Below are positions 25,351-33,223 of a stretch of 64,000 nucleotides of DNA, piece after piece. The DNA comes from Ectopseudomonas composti. Its GTDB lineage: Bacteria; Pseudomonadota; Gammaproteobacteria; Pseudomonadales; Pseudomonadaceae. The notes beneath the pieces are model-generated. The model searched no databases. It saw nothing but the letters and a program-made list of their open reading frames with translations, and had not been told where the DNA came from. The position numbers and the translations under genes were made by a program. The stretch covers positions 1 through 64,000 of the forward strand of contig NZ_LSSW01000020.1 in NCBI RefSeq assembly GCF_001567565.1, given 5' to 3'. Position 1 is the stretch's first letter, and the number at the start of each line of letters is the position of its first letter.

Positions 25351-25517
25351 GCACAGCAGTAACAAACCCGCCTACCGAGCAGGGCCCCAGAAGCCCTATG
25401 GTCAGTCCCCAAACGCCGACTCAATACCTAGGCACTGCGGCGCAGATGCCAATTCGCCATCATCCTTGTAGAATCGCCCCGCCCAATGCCCAACCGATGC
25501 ACACAAGGAGTAGTTCT

Positions 25518-26159
25518 ATGAGTATGGAAAAGACCCTCAGACTGGCCGGCGTTAGTCTTCTGCTGGCGCTTTGCGTTGGCTGCGCCACAAGCCGTTCCGA
25601 GATCGATGTGAAGGCCCCTTCACTGGAGCTGGCCGGCACCCCTGAAGCCAGCAACGGCAAGAAGGTGTACATCAGCGCAGTCGATGAGCGCGTTTTCGAA
25701 ATCAAGCCGAGCCAGGCCGACATTCCGTCGCTGAAGAATGCAGAAACCACTGATCGCTCGATCACCGAGCGGGCCTTTGGCCGCAAGAGAAATGGCTATG
25801 GCAAAGCGCTCGGAGACGTTTTGCTGCCATCTGGCCGCACCGTGTCTGCCCTGGTCGAAGAGTCCGTGGCCTCTGCCTACCGGCAAGCTGGCTATGAGGT
25901 GGTGACAGCTCCTAATGCCGACGGCGCTACCGAGGTGAAGGTTCGCGTCAAGGAATTCTGGTCATGGTTTTCGCCCGGCTTCTTCTACGTGACGGTCAAC
26001 AACAAGTCGCGCTTGAACATCGAAGCTGCTGGCCAACCGAACATGGAAATCGTCACGCTGAAAAGCGATGGCATGCAAGCCGTCACCGATAGCGACTGGA
26101 AAGCCATCACCGAAGCAGGCCTGCAAGAAATTGCTCAGGAAGCCGCCAACAAACTCTGA
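25518..26159 (+). CDS. Predicted lipoprotein of unknown function
   Basis: This 213-residue protein has a lipoprotein signal peptide with the lipobox LCVGC (Cys at about residue 22). The mature part contains KKVYISAVDERVF, then a helix SALVEESVASAYRQAGYEVV and later strands; the pattern is reminiscent of YajG-like lipoproteins, but I am not sure. AAGGAG seven bases before the ATG at 25518 fixes the start. The base composition is lower in GC than its neighbours, and codon use is more mixed, which may mean later arrival. It is bounded by two terminators, so it is probably transcribed alone. Confidence 0.75.
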   Translation: MSMEKTLRLAGVSLLLALCVGCATSRSEIDVKAPSLELAGTPEASNGKKVYISAVDERVFEIKPSQADIPSLKNAETTDRSITERAFGRKRNGYGKALGDVLLPSGRTVSALVEESVASAYRQAGYEVVTAPNADGATEVKVRVKEFWSWFSPGFFYVTVNNKSRLNIEAAGQPNMEIVTLKSDGMQAVTDSDWKAITEAGLQEIAQEAANKL

Positions 26160-26170
26160 CGGGTCAACTG

Positions 26171-26209
26171 AAACAAGAACGCCCCGATGATCTCGGGGCG
26201 TTCTTGTTT
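26171..26209. terminator. Bidirectional terminator
   Basis: A perfect 17-bp inverted repeat with a TGATC loop lies between the converging lipoprotein and ParA-like genes. A/T-rich ends on both arms (AAACAAG and CTTGTTT) provide T runs in both directions. Confidence 0.9.
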
Positions 26210-26251
26210 GGCGGGAACTGAAGGCTCGTAACAAAGCGGCCCTGATCAGCC

Positions 26252-27025
26252 TTAGTCTGCAGCGTTGAGCAGATCATGCAGTTCGACGAACTGCTGCGTC
26301 AGCTTGTGCCGTGCATCCAGATAGATCAGCGGCGTGCACACCTGGTGCGATTCGCGCATCTTCACCGAACTCATCAGGTTCACCGGCAGCACCGGCAGTC
26401 CTTCGGCGATCAACTCATCCAGCAACTGCTGCGGCAACGTGGCACGCGGCTGGAACTGGTTGACCACGATGCCTTCCACCTCCAGCGCCTCGTTGTGATC
26501 TTCCTTGAGCTCTTCGAGCTCGGCCAGCAGGCCGTACAGCGCATTGCGCGAGAAACTGTCGCAATCAAAGGGAATCAGCACGCGATCAGCAGCGATCAAC
26601 GCAGAAACCGTATAGAAATTCAGCGCCGGCGGCGTATCCAGGTAGATGTGGTCGTAGTCTTCGGCCAACTCGTCGAGCAGTTTGCGCAGCTTGTTGATCT
26701 TGTGCTTCTGCTCCAGCTTCGGCTGCAACTCGGCCAGTTCGGCGGTGGCCGTGACCACGTGCAGGTTGTCGAATGGCGTTTCGTAGATATCGACCTTGCC
26801 CTTCTTGGCGAACGGCCCGGACGAGAGCGTCTGCTTGAAGAAGTCGGCGATGCCCATGGGGATTTCCTCGCCGGTCAGGCCGGTGAGGTAGTGGGTCGAG
26901 TTGGCCTGGGCATCGAGGTCGATCAGCAGCGTGCGATAGCCCTGAGCTGCGCTCACTGCGGCGAGATTACAAGCGATGCTGGACTTGCCTACGCCACCTT
27001 TCTGGTTGAATACCACACGTCGCAT
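26252..27025 (-). CDS. Orphan ParA-like ATPase
   Basis: This 257-residue P-loop ATPase has the deviant Walker A motif KGGVGKSS (residues 9-16), LLIDLDAQANST (switch I region) and YLDTPPALNFYTV (Walker B and switch II). No parB or centromere-like repeat is nearby, so it is an orphan. Orphan ParA/MinD-like proteins position cargo such as chemoreceptor arrays, flagella or other complexes. It matches PA5028 in the conserved order. It is divergent from the pigment operon. Confidence 0.9.
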   Translation of the reverse strand: MRRVVFNQKGGVGKSSIACNLAAVSAAQGYRTLLIDLDAQANSTHYLTGLTGEEIPMGIADFFKQTLSSGPFAKKGKVDIYETPFDNLHVVTATAELAELQPKLEQKHKINKLRKLLDELAEDYDHIYLDTPPALNFYTVSALIAADRVLIPFDCDSFSRNALYGLLAELEELKEDHNEALEVEGIVVNQFQPRATLPQQLLDELIAEGLPVLPVNLMSSVKMRESHQVCTPLIYLDARHKLTQQFVELHDLLNAAD

Positions 27026-27135
27026 CGTTGCTCTCCCTGATCTGGAATGTTCCGAATTCTATGCAAAGGCCATGACAGGCACGAGACGTAGACCACATCG
27101 CCATCATCCGCCTATCAGAAGAAGCTGCGCAATGT

Positions 27136-27164
27136 TTGCACAGTCCTGCGCGCATCTAGATAAT
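27136..27164 (+). promoter_or_regulatory. Candidate promoter of the aryl-polyene operon
   Basis: A weak -35 box TTGCAC at 27136 is followed after 17 bases by GATAAT at 27159 (five of six matches to the -10 consensus). This would leave a leader of about 105 bases before the first pigment gene. The 249-base gap between the ParA-like gene and the operon must hold both divergent promoters. Confidence 0.35.
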
Positions 27165-27274
27165 GCCCGACCGAACAAGTACCGGCACTATGCCATGGCA
27201 CTGACTGATAGCGACGCCTTCAGGCGTATCGTCGTGCCCACCAGTATGCCCGGAGTGGCGAAAAGCCTCGTGCT

Positions 27275-27991
27275 ATGAATTTCCACATCGAAGGATTGCG
27301 CGCCTGGGCCCCCGGCCTGGAGTCAGAGGATGATTGGCGTGCCTGGTGCAGCGCTCCTGTGGTCGTGCGCGACGAGCAACAACAACCGGACGTGAGTTTT
27401 CTTCCCGCCATGCAACGGCGCCGCCTCAGCCGGCTGGCGCGGATGCTGTTCCATGTCGCCTGGCCACTCGCCGATGGGCAAGGTCCTCTGCCGATGGTAT
27501 TCGCCTCGCGTCATGGCGAAACCCCGCGCACCCTGAACATTCTCACCGAGCTGGCGCAAGACGAACCGCTGTCGCCCACCCAGTTCAGCCTGTCGGTACA
27601 CAACGCCATCATCGGTCTGTGGTCGATCCTGCGCGCCGACGATAGCGAAATGACCGCCATGGCGGCGACCGGAGACGGCCTTGAGCAGGCCATGGTCGAA
27701 GCCAGTGGCCTGCTGGCCGAAGGAGCGCCGGCGGTGCTGCTGGTCATCGCCGAAGAATTGCCGCCCGACCTCTACACGCCCTACATAGATGACGTACCCT
27801 TCTCCTACGCGCTGGCTCTGCTGCTGAAACCGGGCAAAACCTGGACCTTGAGCCTCGCGCCCGCCGTCTCTGGCTTACCCGCCGCCTGGCCACACCCCCT
27901 GAACCTGCTGCGCGCCTTCCATGGCGGGCAGCCAACGCTGACTCACAACTGGAAACACCGTCAATGGACCTGGTCACGCAACGAGGCCTGA
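27275..27991 (+). CDS. KS-like chain-length-factor subunit (ApeC type)
   Basis: This 238-residue protein has the N-terminal half of a beta-ketoacyl synthase fold but no active-site Cys; the place where Cys would be expected reads FSLSVHNAIIGLWS. In aryl-polyene type II PKS systems, a short Cys-less partner of this kind (ApeC) pairs with the true KS (ApeO) as a chain-length factor. It is the first gene of the operon and overlaps the next by 28 bases. The match to ApeC is from family knowledge and gene position; I cannot test pairing. Confidence 0.8.
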   Translation: MNFHIEGLRAWAPGLESEDDWRAWCSAPVVVRDEQQQPDVSFLPAMQRRRLSRLARMLFHVAWPLADGQGPLPMVFASRHGETPRTLNILTELAQDEPLSPTQFSLSVHNAIIGLWSILRADDSEMTAMAATGDGLEQAMVEASGLLAEGAPAVLLVIAEELPPDLYTPYIDDVPFSYALALLLKPGKTWTLSLAPAVSGLPAAWPHPLNLLRAFHGGQPTLTHNWKHRQWTWSRNEA

Positions 27992-28773
27992 GCCAATACA
28001 GTCCGCCTTACGCATGGCGGCTCGTCGCCACCGCCCTGAGCTTCGCCCTGTTTGGCGTCGGCGGTGTGCTGCTGCGCGTCCTGGTTTTCCCCCTGCTCAG
28101 CCTGCTGCCCGGCGACACCTTGCGCCGCCGCAGTCGCGCCCGGGCGGTGGTCAGCTGGACCTTTCGCGTATTCGTTCAGTTCATGTACCGCACCGGCGTG
28201 CTCACCTATGAAGTCGAGGGCGCCGAGCGTCTTGGCCGCCCCGGACAGATGGTGATCGCCAATCACCCTTCGCTGATCGACGTGGTCGTGCTGATCGCCT
28301 TCATCCGCGACGCCAACTGCGTGGTCAAGCAGAGCCTGTGGGAAAACCCCTGCATGCGCGGGCCGATTCGCGCCGCCCAATACATCAGCAACAGCGGCAG
28401 CATGGACATGCTCGATGAAGCGGCCGGCGCCCTGCAAAACGGCGAAACCCTGATCGTCTTCCCCGAGGGCACCCGCACCGTACCTGGCAGCAACCCGGAA
28501 TTTCACCGTGGCGCAGCCGCCATCGCCGTGCGCGGCGCCAGCGTGGTGACCCCGGTGGTCATCAGCGTGACCCCCACCACCCTGACCAAGGCTGAGCCCT
28601 GGTACAGCATTCCGTCGCGCCGTTTTCACTTTCGCCTGCGGGTCGGGGAGGATATCGATCCGCGGCAATACACCGAGCAGGCCCCGTTGCCGATTGCCTC
28701 GCGCAAGCTCAACGACCATCTGCATCAACACTTTATGAAGGAGCTCGCCTCAGATGAGCGATCTGCAACTTGA
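27964..28773 (+). CDS. PlsC-like 1-acyl-glycerol-phosphate-type acyltransferase
   Basis: This 269-residue membrane-associated acyltransferase has one or two N-terminal hydrophobic helices and the family motifs NHPSLIDVV (NHx4D catalytic) and FPEGTRTVPG (EGTR substrate binding). Aryl-polyene loci encode such an enzyme beside the ACPs, and it is thought to help move acyl or polyene chains onto a lipid acceptor. Its start lies within the preceding gene and its end overlaps the first ACP gene by 20 bases, so the operon is translationally tight. Confidence 0.88.
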   Translation: MDLVTQRGLSQYSPPYAWRLVATALSFALFGVGGVLLRVLVFPLLSLLPGDTLRRRSRARAVVSWTFRVFVQFMYRTGVLTYEVEGAERLGRPGQMVIANHPSLIDVVVLIAFIRDANCVVKQSLWENPCMRGPIRAAQYISNSGSMDMLDEAAGALQNGETLIVFPEGTRTVPGSNPEFHRGAAAIAVRGASVVTPVVISVTPTTLTKAEPWYSIPSRRFHFRLRVGEDIDPRQYTEQAPLPIASRKLNDHLHQHFMKELASDERSAT

Positions 28774-29014
28774 AATCAAGAACCTGATCATCGACGCCCT
28801 CGGCCTCGAAGACATGAGCGCCGACGACATCGGCGCAGAGCAGACCCTGTTCGGCGAAGGCCTGGGCCTGGACTCGGTGGACGCGCTCGAACTGGGTCTG
28901 GCCATCCAGAAACGTTTCGGCATCAAGATCGACGCCGAAGCCAAGGACACCCGCAAGCACTTCGCCAATGTCGCGAGCCTGGCTGCGTTCGTTTCTGCCC
29001 AGAAAGCCGCTTGA
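28754..29014 (+). CDS. Acyl carrier protein 1 (ApeE/F type)
   Basis: This 86-residue acidic four-helix protein carries the phosphopantetheine Ser in LGLDSVDALELGL (Ser41). It should carry the growing polyene or its starter for the KS, KR and dehydratases of this operon. It is one of two adjacent ACP genes, 12 bases apart, as in known aryl-polyene loci. Confidence 0.93.
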   Translation: MSDLQLEIKNLIIDALGLEDMSADDIGAEQTLFGEGLGLDSVDALELGLAIQKRFGIKIDAEAKDTRKHFANVASLAAFVSAQKAA

Positions 29015-29026
29015 GGATTAGCCCAG

Positions 29027-29293
29027 ATGCAAAGCCGCGAAGAAATCTTCGTCACCCTGCGTAGCGCCCTGGTGGAGCTGTTCGAACTGGACGCCGAGCG
29101 CGTGACCCTGGACGCCAGCCTGTATGAAGACCTGGAAATCGACAGCATCGACGCCGTCGACCTGATCGACCATATCAAGCGCCAGACCGGGCGCAAGCTG
29201 GCGGCCGAGGAGTTCAAGAGCGTACGTAGCGTCGGCGACGTGGTGGAAGCCGTGTACCGCCTGATCAACGACGCGCCCCAGGCCCAAGCCTGA
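29027..29293 (+). CDS. Acyl carrier protein 2 (ApeE/F type)
   Basis: This 88-residue acyl carrier protein has the phosphopantetheine site in LEIDSIDAVDLI (Ser40). It is only loosely similar to the neighbouring ACP, so the two probably have different partners, for example one for starter loading and one for elongation. The next gene follows after four bases. Confidence 0.93.
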   Translation: MQSREEIFVTLRSALVELFELDAERVTLDASLYEDLEIDSIDAVDLIDHIKRQTGRKLAAEEFKSVRSVGDVVEAVYRLINDAPQAQA

Positions 29294-29297
29294 CCCC

Positions 29298-29843
29298 ATG
29301 GCGCGCCTGTTTGGCCTGCTGCTGCTGATCGCCGGCATCCTCTATCCCTTCGCCGTCTACTACGGCATGGAACACTGGTCGCCACGCGTGTTCGCTGTGT
29401 TGCTCGGCGGGCTCTGGCTGGCCCGTGCGTTGACGGCACGTCGCCGCCCCGGTGGCCTGTGGCTGGCCGTGGCGGCGCTGGCGTTCTGCCTGCTGCTGGC
29501 AGTCGCGGACGAGCCGGCCCTGCTGCGCTGGTACCCGGTATTGCTCAACCTGATGCTGCTGGCGCTGTTCGGCCTCAGCCTGAAGTTCGGCCCGCCGCTG
29601 GTGGAGCGCCTGGCACGCCTGCGTGAGCCGCAGCTGCCGGACGTCGCCGTGCGCTACACCCGCACCGTCACCAAGGTCTGGGCGCTGTTCTTCCTAGGCA
29701 ATACCGTGCTGCTGATGGCACTGGCGATGTGGGCGCCGCTTTCCTGGTGGACGCTCTACACCGGATTCATCTCTTACGGCCTGATCGGCCTGTTGTTTGC
29801 TGGCGAATGGTTGATCCGCCAGCAGGTAAGGAAACACGAATGA
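29298..29843 (+). CDS. COG4648-like membrane protein of aryl-polyene loci
   Basis: This 181-residue protein is largely hydrophobic with about five to six membrane helices (for example LLLLIAGILYPFAVYYG at the start and LIGLLFAGEWLIRQQV at the end). Small membrane proteins of this type sit between the ACP and ligase genes in aryl-polyene clusters; their role is not established. The stop overlaps the ligase start by four bases (ATGA). Confidence 0.8.
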   Translation: MARLFGLLLLIAGILYPFAVYYGMEHWSPRVFAVLLGGLWLARALTARRRPGGLWLAVAALAFCLLLAVADEPALLRWYPVLLNLMLLALFGLSLKFGPPLVERLARLREPQLPDVAVRYTRTVTKVWALFFLGNTVLLMALAMWAPLSWWTLYTGFISYGLIGLLFAGEWLIRQQVRKHE

Positions 29844-31540
29844 CCTGGTTGCCCCTCACTGATCTGCTGCTGGAAGCCCGGCCTGACCGGCAGGTGGCCC
29901 TGGAGCCGACCCTGCAGCATGCGCAGCTGCAAGAACGCGCCTTGCGCCTGGCCGCCGCCCTGCAGGCGCGAAGCGTGGAACGCGTGGCGCTGTATCTGGA
30001 GGATGCCGGCGAACTGGCCATCGCCCTGCTCGGCGCCTGGCGCGCCGGAGTGCAGGTGTTGCTGCCCGCCGACGCCCAGGCGCAGACGCGCCAACGTATG
30101 GCAGATCAGGTCGACCTGTGGCTGGATGACCTGAGCGGGCTGGACGCGGAGCCGCTGCCGAGCGCCCGCCTGCTGCCCGAGCATTGCCACCTGACCCTGT
30201 GCACCTCGGGCTCCAGCGGCGAGCCCAAACTGATCGACAAGAGCCTGGTGCAACTGGCCAACGAGGTCGAGGCGCTGGAGCGCTTGTGGGGCGCGCACCT
30301 CGGCCAGGCCACCATCCTCGGCAGCGTCGCCTGCCAGCATATCTACGGCCTGCTGTTTCGCCTGCTCTGGCCGCTCTGCGCCGGCCGACCGCTATACCGC
30401 CGCGCCCTGCCCTTCCCTGAAGACCTGCAGCAGGCCAGCCTGGCTATCGCCAAGGGCCGTACGAGCGCAGAGGCTGGCGCCGCCCCTGACTTCGCCTGGA
30501 TAGCCAGCCCCGCCTTGCTCAAGCGCATGGGCGACAACCTCGATTGGCCGGCGCTGAGCCGAGTCAAACAAGTGTTCTCCTCCGGCGGTGCCCTGCCCGC
30601 CGAGGCCGCGCAGGCCCTGCATGAGCGCCTGGGCCAATGGCCGACGGAAATTTACGGCAGCTCGGAAACCGGCGGCATCGGTTGGCGTCAGGGCGACAGC
30701 GCCTGGCAGCCTTTCCCGGGCGTCGAGCTGAGCCTCGATGCAGCCGGCGCCCTGCGCATCGCTTCGCCGTACTTGCCCGCCGGGCATGTCGAGCAGAGCG
30801 CGGACGCCGCCGAGATCGGCGACGACGGTCGTTTCGTCCTGCGCAGGCGGCTCGACCGCATCGTCAAGCTGGAGGAAAAACGCATCTCCCTGCCCATGCT
30901 GGAGCAGGCGCTGACCGGCCACGACTGGGTTGCCGACGCTCGCCTGGGGGTGATCCAGGAAGGCCGCGCCTTTCTCGGCGCCGTGCTGGCCCTGAGCCCG
31001 AGTGGCGTACACGCCCTGCGCAACCAGGGTCGCCGCACGCTGACCGAAACCCTGCGCCGGCACCTGGCCGAGCACTGCGAAACCATCGCCCTGCCACGCC
31101 GCTGGCGCCTGCTGCTGGAGCTGCCTTACAGCAGCCAGGGCAAACTGCCACAGAGCCAGGTCGACGCCCTGCTGAGCGCCCCACGACCGACTCGGGTAGA
31201 GCCCGTCAGCGCCGAAGCACGCGACGGCGAATGGCTGTTGCAGTTGCAGGTACCGCTGGATCTTGCCCACTTCACCGGCCACTTCCCGCAGACCCCGGTA
31301 CTCCCAGGCGTGGTCCAGGTGGACTGGGCGCAGCAACTGGCGCGCCAGTTGATCAGCGACCTGCCGCCACGTTTCGCCGGCATGGAAGTGCTCAAGTTCC
31401 AGCAACTGGTGCGCCCCGGCGACACCCTGCAGCTCACCCTGCGTTTCGACACCGAGCGCGGCAAGCTCTACTTCGCCTACCACAATGGCGAAGCGGCCTG
31501 TTCCTCTGGACGCATCCTGCTGGAGCCGGCCCATGGCTGA
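29840..31540 (+). CDS. Fused acyl-adenylating ligase and FabZ-like dehydratase
   Basis: This 566-residue protein joins two activities. Residues 1 to about 440 form an AMP-dependent ligase with TSGSSGEPK (122-130), YGSSETGG (about 271) and RRLDRIVK (about 335), plus a C-terminal GKLPQ whose Lys is the usual adenylation residue. Residues about 455-566 form a hotdog dehydratase with the FabA/Z pattern [11 protein letters not shown], where His is catalytic, followed by VDWAQQ. The ligase should activate an aryl acid starter, and the dehydratase should act on beta-hydroxyacyl-ACP. In E. coli-type loci I recall these as separate proteins (ApeH and ApeI). Confidence 0.85.
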   Translation: MTWLPLTDLLLEARPDRQVALEPTLQHAQLQERALRLAAALQARSVERVALYLEDAGELAIALLGAWRAGVQVLLPADAQAQTRQRMADQVDLWLDDLSGLDAEPLPSARLLPEHCHLTLCTSGSSGEPKLIDKSLVQLANEVEALERLWGAHLGQATILGSVACQHIYGLLFRLLWPLCAGRPLYRRALPFPEDLQQASLAIAKGRTSAEAGAAPDFAWIASPALLKRMGDNLDWPALSRVKQVFSSGGALPAEAAQALHERLGQWPTEIYGSSETGGIGWRQGDSAWQPFPGVELSLDAAGALRIASPYLPAGHVEQSADAAEIGDDGRFVLRRRLDRIVKLEEKRISLPMLEQALTGHDWVADARLGVIQEGRAFLGAVLALSPSGVHALRNQGRRTLTETLRRHLAEHCETIALPRRWRLLLELPYSSQGKLPQSQVDALLSAPRPTRVEPVSAEARDGEWLLQLQVPLDLAHFTGHFPQTPVLPGVVQVDWAQQLARQLISDLPPRFAGMEVLKFQQLVRPGDTLQLTLRFDTERGKLYFAYHNGEAACSSGRILLEPAHG

Positions 31541-32279
31541 ATCTGGCTTCAAACCCTGCGCGGTCATTCCGGTGTACAACCACGAGCGGCCATTGCCTGG
31601 CGTGGTCAGCGAACTGCACCGCGCCGGGCTGCCCTGCCTGCTGGTCGACGATGGTTCCAGCGCCACCTGCGCCGCCGTGATGGACGAACTGGCGCAGCAG
31701 TCAGGCGTCCACCTGCTGCGCCTGCCCAGCAACCTGGGCAAGGGCGGCGCGGTGATGGCCGGCCTGCGTGAAGCCGCGCGCCTCGGTTACAGCCATGCCC
31801 TGCAGGTCGATGCCGACGGTCAGCATGACCTGAGCAGCATCGATGCTTTCCTCGACACCGCTCGAGCGCATCCAGAGGCGATGGTCTGCGGCTACCCGCA
31901 ATACGATGCCAGCGTACCCAGGTCGCGCCTCTATGCCCGCTACCTGACCCACGTCTGGGTCTGGATCAACTGCCTGTCGCTGCAGATCCGCGACTCCATG
32001 TGCGGCTTTCGCATCTATCCGCTGCCGCCCACCCTGGCACTGCTGGACACGGTCAAGCTCGGCCGGCGCATGGACTTCGACACCGAGATTCTGGTGCGCA
32101 TGGCCTGGCGCGAGCAGCCGATGCACTGGCTGCCAACCCGCGTGCACTACCCGGCCGACGGCCTTTCACACTTTCGCCTGTGGCACGACAACCTGCTGAT
32201 CTCCGGCATGCATGCCCGCCTGTTCTTCGGCATGTTGCTGCGTGCACCGCGCATTCTCTGGCGCAGGCTGGCTGCATGA
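31533..32279 (+). CDS. Family 2 glycosyltransferase
   Basis: This 248-residue GT-A enzyme starts CAVIPVYNHERPLPGVV, has LLVDDGSSATCAAV for nucleotide-sugar binding, and the metal-binding VDADGQHD. It resembles polyprenol-phosphate sugar transferases. Aryl-polyene loci encode such an enzyme next to an LpxL-like acyltransferase, sometimes fused; it probably builds a glycolipid part to which the polyene is attached. It overlaps the ligase by eight bases and the acyltransferase by four. Confidence 0.9.
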   Translation: MAESGFKPCAVIPVYNHERPLPGVVSELHRAGLPCLLVDDGSSATCAAVMDELAQQSGVHLLRLPSNLGKGGAVMAGLREAARLGYSHALQVDADGQHDLSSIDAFLDTARAHPEAMVCGYPQYDASVPRSRLYARYLTHVWVWINCLSLQIRDSMCGFRIYPLPPTLALLDTVKLGRRMDFDTEILVRMAWREQPMHWLPTRVHYPADGLSHFRLWHDNLLISGMHARLFFGMLLRAPRILWRRLAA

Positions 32280-33223
32280 GCGCTGCCGAACACAAGGATC
32301 ACTGGGCTCGCCAGAAGGAGCGCGGCAGCTTCCTGCTGATGCGTTTCACGGTCGCCGCCGTGCGCCGACTTGGCCGCCGTCCGCTGACGCCGCTGCTGTA
32401 TCTGATCGTCCTGTATTTCTACATCTTCGGCCGCAGCGCGCGCACCAGCATCCATCAGTACCAGCACAACCTGGCAGCCTGGAGCGCACGCCCCGAACTG
32501 CGCCCGAGCCGAAGTTCGGTGCTACGTCAGTTCCTCGCCTTCGCCGACAGCCTGCTGGACAAGCTCGACGCCTGGAATGGCCACCTGCCGTTGCAGCACC
32601 TGCAACTGCACGACCCCGACAAGCTGCGGGAAAAGATGCACGACGGCAGCCGCGGGCGGCTTCTGGTCGGTGCCCATCTGGGCAATCTGGAAGTCTGCCG
32701 CGCGCTGGCCGAACTTGGCGAGCAGGTACGCATGAACGTCCTGGTGCACACCAAGCATGCCGAACGCTTCAACCGCCTGCTGGGTGAGTCCGGCGCCAGC
32801 CACCTGCGCCTGATTCAGGTGAGCGAACTCGACCCCGCGATCATGCTGCAACTGGCCGAGCGCCTGGAGCGCGGCGAATGGCTGGCGATTGCCGGCGACC
32901 GCGTGCCCCTGCACGGCGGGCGCAGTGTCGAGGTCGACTTCCTCGGTCTGCCGGCGGCCTTCCCCCAGGGCCCCTGGCTGCTGGCCGGCCTGCTGCAGTG
33001 CCCGGTGGAACTGATTCATTGCCTGAAAATCGACGGCCGCTACCAGGTGCGCCTCGAACACTTCGCCGATGCCGTGGCCTGGAAGCGCAGCGAGCGCGAC
33101 CAGGTGATCCGCGACTGGGCACAACGCTATGCGCAACGCCTGGGCGAACACTGCCTGGACGCCCCCAACCAATGGTTCAACTTCTACCCTTTCTGGAAGC
33201 GAGATGACGACATACCAGCCTGA
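32276..33223 (+). CDS. LpxL/HtrB-family acyltransferase
   Basis: This 315-residue inner-membrane protein has an N-terminal hydrophobic anchor (LTPLLYLIVLYFYIFG) and lysophospholipid/lipid A acyltransferase features: GAHLGNLEVCRALAEL (HxxxxE-type catalytic motif) and AIAGDRVPLHGGR. It could transfer a fatty acyl or polyene chain to a glycolipid. It follows the glycosyltransferase in the usual aryl-polyene order and overlaps the ammonia-lyase gene by 20 bases. Confidence 0.88.
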   Translation: MSAAEHKDHWARQKERGSFLLMRFTVAAVRRLGRRPLTPLLYLIVLYFYIFGRSARTSIHQYQHNLAAWSARPELRPSRSSVLRQFLAFADSLLDKLDAWNGHLPLQHLQLHDPDKLREKMHDGSRGRLLVGAHLGNLEVCRALAELGEQVRMNVLVHTKHAERFNRLLGESGASHLRLIQVSELDPAIMLQLAERLERGEWLAIAGDRVPLHGGRSVEVDFLGLPAAFPQGPWLLAGLLQCPVELIHCLKIDGRYQVRLEHFADAVAWKRSERDQVIRDWAQRYAQRLGEHCLDAPNQWFNFYPFWKRDDDIPA

